Notes: generated from the letters alone by a model not told the origin. A stretch of 64,000 bases of DNA from Fictibacillus aquaticus (GCF_002245695.1 NZ_NOII01000001.1:124001-188000), one strand, 5' to 3'. Counted from the stretch's first letter, positions 16,303-26,740 are shown. Numbers and translations are program-made.

Positions 16303-16866
16303 ATGCCGGAAGTATCGAAAATTCCGTTTGGCTTAGCCGATATTACAATCGGTGAAGGCGCAGACATTATTAAATTTGACGGAAAAGAAAATTTGCAGGC
16401 AGAAGGTGGAGAGGTTTCAATTTCTCCTATCCTTGAAGAAATGAAGATCGCTGATTTCGGCGATTCGACGTACGATGAATACGTAAACGGGTATGAGGGC
16501 GAAGTTAAGATTATCGCTGCCAAACCGACTATCAAGCTCATGCAGCTGGCGATGAGTTATGCGGATGCTATTACGGATACTACCACTAGTGAAGTGGTCG
16601 GTCTGATGGACTCCAAAATCGGCACGTCAATGCGTGACCGTGCAAAGAAAATCACAATTCACCCTCGTGTAATGGGCACTGACAAATCACTAGATATCAA
16701 CCTTTACAAGATGGCGGCAGTCGGTGAGCTCACTAGGGCTTACGAAAATGCACAAGGTAACCTCGAGATCACGCTCAAGCTTTACCCGCGAGATGGGTTT
16801 GATGCGAATAAGCCAGGAAACTTCTTCTATATCGGACCAAAGGACCCAAACGTAGTGACCCCTTAG
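16303..16866 (+). CDS. Major tail tube protein
   Basis: 187 residues, beta-rich, behind a strong site (GGGAGG). The line ITIHPRVMGTDKSLDINLYK and the C-terminal FYIGPKDPN fit the phage tail tube family. It is followed by a terminator, as expected for an abundant product, and then by the tail chaperone genes. Confidence 0.8.
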   Translation: MPEVSKIPFGLADITIGEGADIIKFDGKENLQAEGGEVSISPILEEMKIADFGDSTYDEYVNGYEGEVKIIAAKPTIKLMQLAMSYADAITDTTTSEVVGLMDSKIGTSMRDRAKKITIHPRVMGTDKSLDINLYKMAAVGELTRAYENAQGNLEITLKLYPRDGFDANKPGNFFYIGPKDPNVVTP

Positions 16867-16923
16867 ATAGTTTTATGAGCCCGTATATGTTTGCGGAGGA
16901 GCAATACTAACTAAGGGACAAGG

Positions 16924-16952
16924 AAAGGACTGGATAACACCGGTCCTTTTTT
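16924..16952 (+). terminator. Intrinsic terminator after the tail tube gene
   Basis: AAAGGACTGG pairs with CCGGTCCTTT (one G-U) over a 6-base loop and continues into T's. Confidence 0.75.
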
Positions 16953-16975
16953 ATTTTGATAAAAGGAGCAACCAA

Positions 16976-17470
16976 ATGCCTACTAATATCTCATTAAAAA
17001 TCAAAGAAAATCATGGCGGCGAAGAAGTAGTTACCACGCGCCAGTTTACCATCGAGGACATTTCACTCGACCAATTCAACCAATTAATGGTGGCAACAAA
17101 GGACATTATCCATCAATTGAAAGATGATCATGCTTTAAAAGCGGTCATAGACAACATTTTCAGCGGTATTGAAGACGAAAATAACGAGCTGGCTATGGAT
17201 TTAGTGAATCATTTAGTCAACTCTTTTGAAACTCTCGCTGTTTCCATGCCGGAACAAGCGACAAGATTGCTCAGCATTCTTTCAGGTATAGATGCAAATG
17301 TATTGAAAGGTCAGAAACTCATGACAGTTCTTGATGTATACGATGCTGTCATTGAAGAGAATGACGTAGAAAGGCTTATGACACGAGTAAAAAAGTCTTT
17401 AGCCCTAACAGCAGCCAAAATCAATTTTCAGAACTTCATGAAGAAGGTAACCGGAAAAACATCAGCTTAA
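16976..17470 (+). CDS. Tail assembly chaperone (gpG-like)
   Basis: 164 residues between the tail tube and tape measure genes, the fixed place of the chaperone that coats the tape measure during assembly. The acidic helical content fits. A slippery heptamer near its end allows part of the ribosomes to continue into the -1 frame. Site AAAAGGAG. Confidence 0.8.
   Translation: MPTNISLKIKENHGGEEVVTTRQFTIEDISLDQFNQLMVATKDIIHQLKDDHALKAVIDNIFSGIEDENNELAMDLVNHLVNSFETLAVSMPEQATRLLSILSGIDANVLKGQKLMTVLDVYDAVIEENDVERLMTRVKKSLALTAAKINFQNFMKKVTGKTSA
17389..17395 (+). promoter_or_regulatory. -1 ribosomal frameshift site (A AAA AAG)
   Basis: In the gpG frame the codons are GTA AAA AAG, giving the canonical X-XXY-YYZ heptamer A AAA AAG. 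The -1 frame is open from here to 17787, which yields a gpGT fusion as in lambda. Confidence 0.7.
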
Positions 17471-17787
17471 TCGAAGCGTTCGTTTATCGGCTTTCCAACA
17501 AGCTGGGAGGGCGCAAGGAAGTCATTAATGCTCCATTCGTTGAGGTTCTGGGTCACCTCATTACTCTTCAGGAAGAGGAAGAGGCTGCAGTTAAAAAAGA
17601 GAGTATGGAATTTTGGATGAATTTCATGGCCCGCGTTCACTCACACCCTTCTCAAAGCAAGGAAGATCAGAAACATCGTCAAGAATTCGTGGAGCTTATC
17701 AAACCGAAAGAAGACCAAAAAGAACAAGCGAAGTATGAAACAGACATTGAGCAGCTGCAGCGGCTGAGAGCAGCACAACCTTTATAA
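17395..17787 (+). CDS. Tail assembly chaperone extension (gpT part of gpGT)
   Basis: Open reading in the -1 frame relative to gpG, without a convincing start of its own near the overlap. It runs through ISLIEAFVYRLSNKLGG and ends 18 bases before the tape measure gene. It is therefore read as the T half of a gpGT fusion (about 270 residues in total) that links tail tube subunits to the tape measure. An internal ATG at 17605 exists but lacks a site. Confidence 0.7.
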   Translation, partial: VFSPNSSQNQFSELHEEGNRKNISLIEAFVYRLSNKLGGRKEVINAPFVEVLGHLITLQEEEEAAVKKESMEFWMNFMARVHSHPSQSKEDQKHRQEFVELIKPKEDQKEQAKYETDIEQLQRLRAAQPL

Positions 17788-17805
17788 GAGAGGAGGGAAA
17801 ATTAT

Positions 17806-20800
17806 ATGGCAACCATAGAAGAGTTACGCGCCAGGTTTACCGCGCAGGCTGATGGCTTAAAAAGCGTAATTGGATCCGTGAGAAAAGACCTTGTGGGCAT
17901 TGGTGATGACACAGAGGATTCTACCAAACGAGCAAATAAAGGTTTTTCATCCCTCCAGGGCTCATTAAAGGATTTAGAAAAGGCACTCGGTACCACATTA
18001 GACGGCGAAGAATTTAAAGACCTTCAGGACGCGATGAAAAAAGCGCAAAAGGAACTGGAAGAGACTGGCGAAGTCGGCGAGAAGGCGATGAAGGAACTGA
18101 CCGCGGCAGCTGACAAGGCGCAGACTCAACTCGGAACAGTCGGCGCTGAAGGAAGAGAGAGTCTTAAACAGGTACAAGCTGCAGTGGCGAAGGTGGACAG
18201 CGATTTAAAGAACCTGGGCAAGGATACAGGACTGGACAATGTAAAAGATGATATTGACGGTGTAAGCGACAGCTTAGCAAACGTTGGGGCATCTGAAAAT
18301 GTGGGTGGCATTGGTTCTGTATTCATGATGTTTGGAAAGGTCCGTTTGGCAGCGGTCGCCGCAGTTGGGGCAATAGCTGGGGTGACACTCGGATTGTTTA
18401 AAATGGGGCAGCAGGGTGACGAACTGCAAAAGTCTCTAAATACCCTTCAGGTGCAAACGGGAGCAACAGAGGAAGAAATGAAGGGGATGGAAGAATCCCT
18501 CATTAACATATACGAAAACAATTACGGTGAATCGTTCGAAGACATCGCTTCTTCAATGGCTTTAGTGAAACAAGCGACTGGAGAAACCGGTAAAGCGTTG
18601 GAAGATGCTACAGTTAAAGCTTTGCTGTTGCGCGACAGCTTTGGTTTTGAAGTAAACGAAAGTTTAAAAGTAGCTCGAGTAATGATGGACCAGTTTGGTA
18701 TATCTGCTGATCAGGCATTCACTTTAATCGCACAAGGGCAGCAAAAGGGATTGAATGTCAGTGATGACATGCTTGATAGCTTTTGGGAATACTCCGTATA
18801 TTTCAAACAGCTTGGCTTTGATGCGGAAAACATGTGGGATGTATTCAAATCAGGCGCAGATGCCGGTGCTTTCAATATGGACAAGGTCGGTGATGCTGTA
18901 AAGGAATTCGGCATCCGGATTAAAGATGGAAGCAAAGCAACAGGTGATGCACTTAGCTTTTTATTCCGATCTGACGATTTTGATAACTATATCGCAAAGT
19001 TACAAAGTGGCGGAACGAAAACGAAAGAGTTCATGGAGCTGGCTAAAAAAGTCGGTTCTGAGAATGCGGCCGCGTTGGTGCAAGATCTTAACAAAACGGG
19101 CGCAGCTTCAGAAAAAGCATTCAAAAGTATTGAGTTTACGATGGGAGCATCCGGTAAATTTTTGGATGACATATCGACCGGGGTACTCACAGGCAAAGAT
19201 GCCATGCAACAAATCATACAAAAGATTAAAGAAATTGAAGACCCGATGACCCAAACCCAAATGGGTGTGGCTCTTTTCGGGACACAATGGGAAGACCTTG
19301 AAACAAAAACGATGCTTGCGCTTGGTACTGTCCGTAAAGAAGCCGACATGACAGCAGATACCCTCGGCAAAATGGACCAAGTTAAATATAATTCTGTCGG
19401 TGAAGCGATCGCGGGAATCGGAAGGCAAATTGCAGGTAACATCTTGATTCCCCTCGAAAAGAAAGCGATGCCGGGCATCAATAAGTTTGTGAATAATGCC
19501 AAGACGGCTTTCAGTGGTTTTATAAAGCTGATGCAGGGAGATATGGTTGGGTTCCAAGACACCATCACCAAAGGATTCGGACAGGAAAAAGGTTTAGCTA
19601 TCATTAAGTTTTTTATGAAAATTAAAGATGTAGTCCAAAATATGATTCCGGTCTGGCTCACAGTCTTCAATGGGATTAAGAGTATCGTGGTTCAAATCCT
19701 GTCTTATGTATCTCCTTATATCATGTCAATCATAGGGTCGATAACCAAGTGGTGGAAAGAAAACGGTTCAGAACTATTGGCGAATGTCCAGACCGTTTGG
19801 AAGGGCATATTTGCTGTTATCCAATTTTTCATGCCACTGATCAAGTTCATTATCGGGTCTGTATTCTCAGCGATTAAAGGCACCATCATGGGAGCGCTGA
19901 AATTTATCGGCGGTCTCTTTAAATTCTTTGCTGGTCTTTTCACTGGTGACTTCGGGAAGATGTGGCAGGGGATCAAGGAAATGTTCGTTGGAGCCATTCA
20001 GTTTATCTGGAACTTCATGCAGTTGTTGTTCTTCGGAAAGATACTATCCATCTTCAAAAACCTTGTTACTGGCGGAATCGGCCTAATCAAGAATTTCTGG
20101 AAATACATCGTTGACGGTTTCAAGAACTTCGGTTCTGCAATCGGAACTGCAGTAAAAAATTTAGGTACAGCCATACTTTCCCGATTTAAAGCTGCGTGGG
20201 ATGGAGTGGTTAAAACATTCCAATTCTTCCGGAACACAGGTCTTGGAATTATTAAAAGCTTCAGAGCGACCATGCAAGTGCTGGTTGAGGGGATGCGCCA
20301 GCGAATATTGAGCATCTTTACGAAGCTCTATCTTACAGCTGTGAAGGTATTCAAGTCCCTTGTAACAGGCGTTATCAATGCTGGTAAGGGTCTCTATAAC
20401 GGAATCAAAAACATTTTCACCAACACGTTCAACACCTTAAAAGGATTGAACGACAAGATGAAGGCGAATATGATTTCCGCTTGGACGACTGTGAAGAACA
20501 AAGCTGTCGAGATATTCAACGCAATGAAGACCACGATCAGCAAGGTGTTCACGGGTATTGTTGACGGTGCCAAAGCGCTGCCAGGCAAGATTGGTTCTGG
20601 AATCAAAAGCATGGCCGGAAAAGTGGCAGATGGAATCAAGAAACTGGTCAACAAAATGAATGAGGGCGTAGGAAAAGGCGTGAACGGTGTCATTGGCGGT
20701 GTAAACTGGGTACTCGATAAGATCGGTGTAGACAGTAAGGTGCCGAAGTGGTCACCACCTGAATACGCAAAAGGAACGAACTATCACCCGGGCGGTCCCG

Positions 20801-21945
20801 CAATCGTTGGGGAAAAAGGTCGTGAGCTCATTCATGCCAATGGTCAGACTATGCTTGCTGATGGTGAACAGCTGATCAACCTTCCGCGCGGTGCTTCAGT
20901 GCTGCCTAATAAGCAGACAGAAGCTCTCTTAAGTGGATTGCCGGCATATGCAGGTGGTGTGGGCGATTTCATTAAGGATACAGGCAAAAGGGCTTGGGAA
21001 GGAACCAAACGCATCGCAGACAAAACTCGTGATGCTGCAGTCGATGTTGGCGGCAAGCTGAAAGATTTTGGTCTTGATGTGTGGGATTATATGTCTGACC
21101 CGAAAGCGCTGATGAAAAAAGTATTCGATAAAATCGGTGTCGGCTTCCCTCCAATGGATGGCGGTTTTGGAAAGATTGGAAAAGGAATCATCGATTATAT
21201 AAAAACGAAGGCAACAAGCTTTGTAGGTAAGAAAATGGACGATACAGGCGGCTTTGATACAAAGAACGTTCCTGGTAATGTCCGCAAATGGATAAAGGCT
21301 GCTATCGAAGCCACAGGAGTTCCATCCAGTTGGTTAGGCGGATTGACCACGATCGCCATGAAGGAATCAGGCGGCAACCCTAAAGCAATGAACAACTGGG
21401 ACAGCAACGCAAAGAAGGGAACGCCTTCGATGGGCCTCATGCAGACCATTAGACCAACATTCGATGCACACAAGATGAAGGGTCATGGTAATATCTTAAA
21501 TCCTATTGATAACGCAATCGCGGCCATTCGTTATATTAAATCACGCTATGGAAACATCATGAACGTGCCGGGACTCAAGTCGATGTCTCAAGGTGGCCCA
21601 TACAAGGGTTACTTTGAAGGGGCGAGAGTGGCAGCTAAGCAACTGGCGTGGATTGCTGAAAAGGGTGCTGAATATGTGATACCAACAGACGGAAGCACTC
21701 GAGCTCATGAGTTATGGAGGCAGGCGGGAGCAGAGAACGGATTTACGAATCCAGAAGCATTCGGCGCACAGGCAACGGCTATTCTGGCTGATATGCTAAG
21801 GGAGATTAAGAGAATGGATCCATCACCTGTTCTTGTTATGGATTCAGATGTTGTGGCTCATAAAATCCACGACAAAGTAAGTCAGTATCAAAATGCACAG
21901 AAAAAGACAATCAATTCATTTACTGGGAACGGGGTGGTGCTATAA
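17806..21945 (+). CDS. Tape measure protein with lytic transglycosylase domain
   Basis: 1379 residues, which sets tail length. An N-terminal coiled coil comes first, then hydrophobic segments around residues 175-200 and a long stretch of membrane-like helices around 600-850 (FIKLMQGDMVGF and following). A C-terminal SLT domain lies at about 1160-1255 with catalytic Glu near residue 1187 (AMKESGGNP) and SMGLMQTI. The SLT part would cut peptidoglycan during DNA entry. Its stop overlaps the Dit start. Confidence 0.93.
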   Translation: MATIEELRARFTAQADGLKSVIGSVRKDLVGIGDDTEDSTKRANKGFSSLQGSLKDLEKALGTTLDGEEFKDLQDAMKKAQKELEETGEVGEKAMKELTAAADKAQTQLGTVGAEGRESLKQVQAAVAKVDSDLKNLGKDTGLDNVKDDIDGVSDSLANVGASENVGGIGSVFMMFGKVRLAAVAAVGAIAGVTLGLFKMGQQGDELQKSLNTLQVQTGATEEEMKGMEESLINIYENNYGESFEDIASSMALVKQATGETGKALEDATVKALLLRDSFGFEVNESLKVARVMMDQFGISADQAFTLIAQGQQKGLNVSDDMLDSFWEYSVYFKQLGFDAENMWDVFKSGADAGAFNMDKVGDAVKEFGIRIKDGSKATGDALSFLFRSDDFDNYIAKLQSGGTKTKEFMELAKKVGSENAAALVQDLNKTGAASEKAFKSIEFTMGASGKFLDDISTGVLTGKDAMQQIIQKIKEIEDPMTQTQMGVALFGTQWEDLETKTMLALGTVRKEADMTADTLGKMDQVKYNSVGEAIAGIGRQIAGNILIPLEKKAMPGINKFVNNAKTAFSGFIKLMQGDMVGFQDTITKGFGQEKGLAIIKFFMKIKDVVQNMIPVWLTVFNGIKSIVVQILSYVSPYIMSIIGSITKWWKENGSELLANVQTVWKGIFAVIQFFMPLIKFIIGSVFSAIKGTIMGALKFIGGLFKFFAGLFTGDFGKMWQGIKEMFVGAIQFIWNFMQLLFFGKILSIFKNLVTGGIGLIKNFWKYIVDGFKNFGSAIGTAVKNLGTAILSRFKAAWDGVVKTFQFFRNTGLGIIKSFRATMQVLVEGMRQRILSIFTKLYLTAVKVFKSLVTGVINAGKGLYNGIKNIFTNTFNTLKGLNDKMKANMISAWTTVKNKAVEIFNAMKTTISKVFTGIVDGAKALPGKIGSGIKSMAGKVADGIKKLVNKMNEGVGKGVNGVIGGVNWVLDKIGVDSKVPKWSPPEYAKGTNYHPGGPAIVGEKGRELIHANGQTMLADGEQLINLPRGASVLPNKQTEALLSGLPAYAGGVGDFIKDTGKRAWEGTKRIADKTRDAAVDVGGKLKDFGLDVWDYMSDPKALMKKVFDKIGVGFPPMDGGFGKIGKGIIDYIKTKATSFVGKKMDDTGGFDTKNVPGNVRKWIKAAIEATGVPSSWLGGLTTIAMKESGGNPKAMNNWDSNAKKGTPSMGLMQTIRPTFDAHKMKGHGNILNPIDNAIAAIRYIKSRYGNIMNVPGLKSMSQGGPYKGYFEGARVAAKQLAWIAEKGAEYVIPTDGSTRAHELWRQAGAENGFTNPEAFGAQATAILADMLREIKRMDPSPVLVMDSDVVAHKIHDKVSQYQNAQKKTINSFTGNGVVL

Positions 21946-23363
21946 TGTTTCGATTCAAAGGGATTCATGCCAGCAGCTTCCCGTTTCTTACAATAAACAA
22001 AATAATTAGGCCGATAATGGCACCGATTTCAAATGTTATTCTTACTGTACCTAAGAGGCCCGGCGGTTATCCTCAAGGAAAAGAAGTTGGGGTAAAGCCT
22101 ATTTCTTTTGAAGTGACTATTAAAGGAAATGACAGTCAAAACTTATTGATTTTGGCTGATTGGCTGTATTCTGATGATGATGAAGAGTTGGCATTGGACA
22201 AAGAAAACGGACGCTTTTATTACGCATCTCTTGATGGAAGTACGGATCTAGACGAAATTGGATCACGGGGAAAAGGGACAATTAATTTCATTTGTTCAGA
22301 TCCTTACTCCTTCGGGTTACCGAAATCCCTTTCTTCATCTTCAGGGTCATTAAATATGACCTATGACGGTACGGCATTATCATTTCCGAAGTTCAGGATT
22401 AATGTAAATCAGTCAACTTCGTTCATCAGTTTGCTAAATTCATATGAAGAAGCCGTGTTGCTAGGTCTCCCTGAATCTGTAGACGTCATTAAGACGGATC
22501 AGTTTAAACGGATCTTAACTGATGACCTTAGCAGCTTTACGTCATGGGTGGATGGTTCAGTTGTCGATAATGGCGAAGTGAAGGGAACTATGGTTGCGAA
22601 CAAATTCCGAGCTAATTCATATGGGACAGGGACCACTTGGCACGGTCCAGCGAAAAAAAGAGCCTTTCCGGGTTCAGCTCAGCTTCAAGACTTTAGAGTG
22701 CAGGCTTTCATTTCACAAAAAAGCACATCTCATCTTGAAGTAGGGCGAGTAGAAATTTATCTCCTGGATAGTAACTCAAACATCATCGGCAAGATGCTAC
22801 TGCGCGACTCCACAACAGGATATAAATACAACTGGGCGCAGGCGCGAGCTGGAAATGAAGCGGATAATTATGTTTTGTATGACGGTTATGGCGATATGGC
22901 CGGCACATGGAACGACTTCAGTAATGGAATCATCGAAATAAAAAGAACCGGCAAGGTGTGGGAGTTCTACATTGCCAAAAGAGATGCAGCTGGCAATCAT
23001 TACGCTCGTAAAAGCACACGTTGGCGGCACACATCTAATAAGTACATGGCGCCATTAGCGCAGATTCAGGTGCACGTCGGGCAGTACGGGACAAATGCGG
23101 TAACAACTCAGAGCATTAATACCATCTATGTTGACGAAATTCTTACGCCAGGAAGCAACCAAGTCCCGATTATCGCGAACGATGGTGATGTCATTGAAAT
23201 TGACCATCATTTTAAGAAAATCACGAAAAACGGTGCGGATTTCCAAGAGGTCCGTGATCCCCGCAGCACTCTTTTTCCGCTAAGAAAAGGGACAAACTCG
23301 ATACAGGTTTTCCCGCCAAACATCGGAACAGTTGAAATGATCTATCAGGAGAGATGGAAATGA
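21945..23363 (+). CDS. Distal tail protein (Dit) with extra C-terminal domain
   Basis: 472 residues, against roughly 250 for a plain Dit. The N-terminal part (to about 170) fits the Dit ring that joins tube and tip. The middle and C-terminal parts contain a beta-sandwich-like insert (VQAFISQKSTSHLEVGRVEI, then GIIEIKRTGKVWEFYIAKRD) of the kind seen in evolved Dits that bind sugars. Carbohydrate binding is inference. Confidence 0.82.
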   Translation: MFRFKGIHASSFPFLTINKIIRPIMAPISNVILTVPKRPGGYPQGKEVGVKPISFEVTIKGNDSQNLLILADWLYSDDDEELALDKENGRFYYASLDGSTDLDEIGSRGKGTINFICSDPYSFGLPKSLSSSSGSLNMTYDGTALSFPKFRINVNQSTSFISLLNSYEEAVLLGLPESVDVIKTDQFKRILTDDLSSFTSWVDGSVVDNGEVKGTMVANKFRANSYGTGTTWHGPAKKRAFPGSAQLQDFRVQAFISQKSTSHLEVGRVEIYLLDSNSNIIGKMLLRDSTTGYKYNWAQARAGNEADNYVLYDGYGDMAGTWNDFSNGIIEIKRTGKVWEFYIAKRDAAGNHYARKSTRWRHTSNKYMAPLAQIQVHVGQYGTNAVTTQSINTIYVDEILTPGSNQVPIIANDGDVIEIDHHFKKITKNGADFQEVRDPRSTLFPLRKGTNSIQVFPPNIGTVEMIYQERWK

Positions 23364-26300
23364 TTCTTTTACTCGATCGCCAAAAAGAAATCATTGTTGC
23401 TGAACTGAATAATGACGGTTCTGGAGCATGCCCTTATTACGATGATCTTGATGAGGAAAAATTAAATGATGCTTACAGAACATATACGTTTACCGTTCCT
23501 GCCAACCATCCTGATTCAAAATATGTAAAGAAAAACGCGGGCGTGGCTATTCCTGACCCTGAAGGAGATTTTTTCGAGTATTTCGTTCAAGACACAGAAT
23601 ACGTATATTCATCTGGCCAAAGGTTTATCAGAGCCACTTGTATGTCGGGCCATCTCGAATTGCTAGGGTTTTTGGTTCGACCTTTCAAGTTAACGGCGAC
23701 CACTCTTGAAGATGCGCTGAATTATTTCTTGCAAGAAACACGTTGGAGCATCGGTATTGTAGAGTGGTCGGGTGTGAAAGATTTCGCTACTGCTGATTAT
23801 TTAACGGCTATTGAGGCGATTCATTTACTTCGTGATGAATTCAAAGCAGAATTGAGATTCCGTATCTCCTTTACCGGGCCGAAGATAACCAAAAGGCTCG
23901 TAGATTTCTTGCAAAAAAGGGGAACAAATCACGGTAAAGTGGCTGAAGTCACAAAAGACGTAATGGAAATCACCGAAAAGGATTCCATAGAACCTTATAC
24001 AGCGCTGGTAGGCGTAGGTAAAGCAGGAACCGACGGGAAACCTTTAACCTTTGCAAGCGTGAGTGCGTCTGATAAACCATTAGGTCAAGATTGGATTGGC
24101 GATGAAGAAGCTAGAATAAAGTTTGGCATAAACGGTCAGCACAAAACAGGCTTATGGGTTTATCCAGGCGATGAAACCATTACAGCTGCTGAATTGTTGG
24201 CCAAAACTCGATTGAAGTTGGCTGAAGTCGTTAAACCTATATACAGCTACGAAGCTAAAATCGTTAACCTTTCTCGTATTCTAGGACTTGAACATGAGTC
24301 TTTAAGAATAGGAGATTCTTTTTATATAAAGGATTTTACGAAAGATCCGTTTTTGCTCTTAGAAGTTAGGATTCTCGAATTCAAGCGTTCACAGAGCGAT
24401 CCTTCTAAGGATGAATGTGTACTCGGTGAATACAGGAAACTCCCCACGAGTATAGACAAGAGATTTTTTGAGATGCAAATAAAGATGCTTAAATCAGAAA
24501 CGGTTCAAGGGGCACAAGAAAAGGCGAATGCAGCTCAAGTTGCGGCTGTGTCTGCGGCAGCCCTAGATGCGGAGGAAAAAGCAGCTACCGCTAAATCAGA
24601 GGCGATATCCTACACAGATAACAAGCTAAATGATTACGTGACAGCATCCACTTACAACATAGATATTTCAGAAATCCAAGATCAGATCGATGGGAACATC
24701 ACGTCATGGTTTTATGATCACGTACCTACGCTGAGTAATGAACCAGCGAACCTTTGGGCAACCGTTGAAGAAAAAAACAACCATCTGGGCGACCTTTTCT
24801 ATAACAACATCACTGGATATGCTTATAGGTTTATGGTAAATGATGCAGTGTATTCTTGGACGCAAATTAAAGACACCGATGTAACCAAAGCGTTAGCAGA
24901 TGCTGCAGCCGCCCAAGATGCGGCAGACAGTAAACGGCGGGTATTTGTGGTTCAGCCGGTCGCTCCATACGATGTCGGCGATTTATGGGCGAATGGGCAA
25001 ACAATCTATAGAGCCATTACCTCTAAAGCAGAAGGAACCTCTTTCAGTTCTGCGGATTGGACTAAAATCGGCGACGTCACAAGCCAAAATACTGCTTTAG
25101 ACACAACAAATGTCAACGGCACTTCGGCAGCCGCAGTTGCAACAGGAGCGGCAGCTGGAAAGACAGCTAACGATAAGATCGTGGCAGAAGTCGGAAGTGG
25201 GACATTAGAAACAACAACCGGCGCTCAAGCGAAGGCGACAGCAGCACGCACAGCGGCGGAGAATTTCGCCAAGAATGCTTCCAACATCGCGTCGGGTATT
25301 ATCGACGTGTCAGCTGTCGCTTTGCAAACAGCGGCAAATGGAGCGCGAATACGTTGGGATGGCGTAAATGGTTTAGTTCAATACGATGCTGCAGGAAACA
25401 CAGTCATGCAACTAGGATTGAATGGCTCAGCGAAGTTTGCGGGGGATATCTCAGGCTCAACAGGGACGTTCACTGGTAAAATTTCCACTTCTGGAACATT
25501 TGGCTCTGTGGAAATTGAAAACGATTATATTGAGAGCCGGGACACAGCCGGGACAGAAATCACGGAAATATCAAGTGGAAAGGTTTTTGCTTACAAAGAA
25601 AATTCCACATATCGATATGACGGAACGTATTATTCCGAAATGCTCATTTATCAAAAAACGAAAAAATCTTCCGGTAAAATACCAGAATACGCTTCTGTAT
25701 CACCGGGGCAAATGACAATGACACAACGGAATGAGGACACTGGTAAATTATTAAGAAGCGCGGCTTATCGACCGGACTTTGCCAATTTGGATTATTATCC
25801 GACAGCGGGATCATTTATTCAGAACGCCGGAACAATGGAACCGTGGGGGTATCGATCCATCGAATACGACCCAGCTGTAAACGGTAAATATAAATTTTGG
25901 TCCAATTATGAAGCCCGCATGATGGAAACGAAAGAATATAACGCAGCCGGAACCGCAGTAGATTACGAGGTTCAAGTGGATCCGCGGGGAATTAGCTTAA
26001 TCCGGACAGGTGTGACGAATAGGATCGTGACAGATGCGGACGGAAATTTGTTCTTTAATATCACTTCAGGTAAAAAGGCTGATTTCAGCGGTTCAGAAAT
26101 AAAGACTACTGGAAAGTTATCAGCAGGCTCAGCAGACATCACTGGAGCGTTAACGATCGCTCAGACAGCACGAATCACCGGACTGGAAACCGGTAAAGTA
26201 GGAACTTCTGCGGTCGATCAAAACATTGCCACCACTGCGCCATTACATGGATATGCGGTCAATTTCAAGAACGTTAAAGCTGTACCTCCAAGCAGTGTTT

Positions 26301-26431
26301 CCATAACACCTACTAGTCAGAACAACTTAAATGTTGATGTGATTGATATCGACGAGTATGGTTTTTGGTTTTATATCAAAGGAGCTGCTGGAACGGCATT
26401 TCGATATTGGCGTGGATTATATACCGCCTAA
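23360..26431 (+). CDS. Tail-associated lysin / tail endopeptidase-like protein (Tal)
   Basis: 1023 residues. The N-terminal 330 match the prophage tail domain that forms the tip hub (RFIRATCMSGHLELLG, LRIGDSFYIKDF). An Ala-rich helical linker and beta-rich repeats with GISL-type turns follow, ending in a small C-terminal domain (FWFYIKGAAGTAFRYW). I see no clear peptidase active site. I chose the ATG at 23360 because AGGAGAG touches the earlier one. Confidence 0.82.
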   Translation: MILLLDRQKEIIVAELNNDGSGACPYYDDLDEEKLNDAYRTYTFTVPANHPDSKYVKKNAGVAIPDPEGDFFEYFVQDTEYVYSSGQRFIRATCMSGHLELLGFLVRPFKLTATTLEDALNYFLQETRWSIGIVEWSGVKDFATADYLTAIEAIHLLRDEFKAELRFRISFTGPKITKRLVDFLQKRGTNHGKVAEVTKDVMEITEKDSIEPYTALVGVGKAGTDGKPLTFASVSASDKPLGQDWIGDEEARIKFGINGQHKTGLWVYPGDETITAAELLAKTRLKLAEVVKPIYSYEAKIVNLSRILGLEHESLRIGDSFYIKDFTKDPFLLLEVRILEFKRSQSDPSKDECVLGEYRKLPTSIDKRFFEMQIKMLKSETVQGAQEKANAAQVAAVSAAALDAEEKAATAKSEAISYTDNKLNDYVTASTYNIDISEIQDQIDGNITSWFYDHVPTLSNEPANLWATVEEKNNHLGDLFYNNITGYAYRFMVNDAVYSWTQIKDTDVTKALADAAAAQDAADSKRRVFVVQPVAPYDVGDLWANGQTIYRAITSKAEGTSFSSADWTKIGDVTSQNTALDTTNVNGTSAAAVATGAAAGKTANDKIVAEVGSGTLETTTGAQAKATAARTAAENFAKNASNIASGIIDVSAVALQTAANGARIRWDGVNGLVQYDAAGNTVMQLGLNGSAKFAGDISGSTGTFTGKISTSGTFGSVEIENDYIESRDTAGTEITEISSGKVFAYKENSTYRYDGTYYSEMLIYQKTKKSSGKIPEYASVSPGQMTMTQRNEDTGKLLRSAAYRPDFANLDYYPTAGSFIQNAGTMEPWGYRSIEYDPAVNGKYKFWSNYEARMMETKEYNAAGTAVDYEVQVDPRGISLIRTGVTNRIVTDADGNLFFNITSGKKADFSGSEIKTTGKLSAGSADITGALTIAQTARITGLETGKVGTSAVDQNIATTAPLHGYAVNFKNVKAVPPSSVSITPTSQNNLNVDVIDIDEYGFWFYIKGAAGTAFRYWRGLYTA

Positions 26432-26443
26432 AGGAGGGGTTTG

Positions 26444-26728
26444 ATGTTAAGGAAATTTGAAGGCAACGAAGTTACTGTCCAATGCAACAATCCCCGTTGT
26501 GAAAATATTTACGTTCACATTGTTCCTGAGGATTTTCAAGTGACGTACAACGATGAATTTGGGCTGTATGAACCTTTTAAGGTTCAATGTGACCAATGCT
26601 CGACTTGGGAGTTTTTCGTAATGGACTTTCCTGATATACCAGATGAACATGAAGATCCTAATACGCTTTATAAAGAGTTAAATCAGAGGAAGTACGTTCG
26701 CGACCTGATGAAAAAATATGTGATTTAA
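26444..26728 (+). CDS. Small zinc-ribbon tail-region protein (94 aa)
   Basis: Two cysteine pairs (CNNPRCENI and CDQCSTWEF) about 35 residues apart form a probable zinc ribbon, followed by an acidic tail. ATG at 26444 behind AAAGGAGGGG. It is co-transcribed with the tail tip genes. Function unknown. Confidence 0.65.
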   Translation: MLRKFEGNEVTVQCNNPRCENIYVHIVPEDFQVTYNDEFGLYEPFKVQCDQCSTWEFFVMDFPDIPDEHEDPNTLYKELNQRKYVRDLMKKYVI

Positions 26729-26740
26729 GGAGCTGGGGAT

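Noticed and set aside
16846-16911. Possible frameshifted extension of the tail tube protein, as in SPP1
   Set aside because: The -1 frame is open for 15 more codons, but there is no proper slippery heptamer and the +1 frame closes at once.
18987-19670. Long minus-strand open frame (227 codons) inside the tape measure gene
   Set aside because: Mirror of a strongly supported coding frame; no ribosome-binding site and a low-complexity translation.
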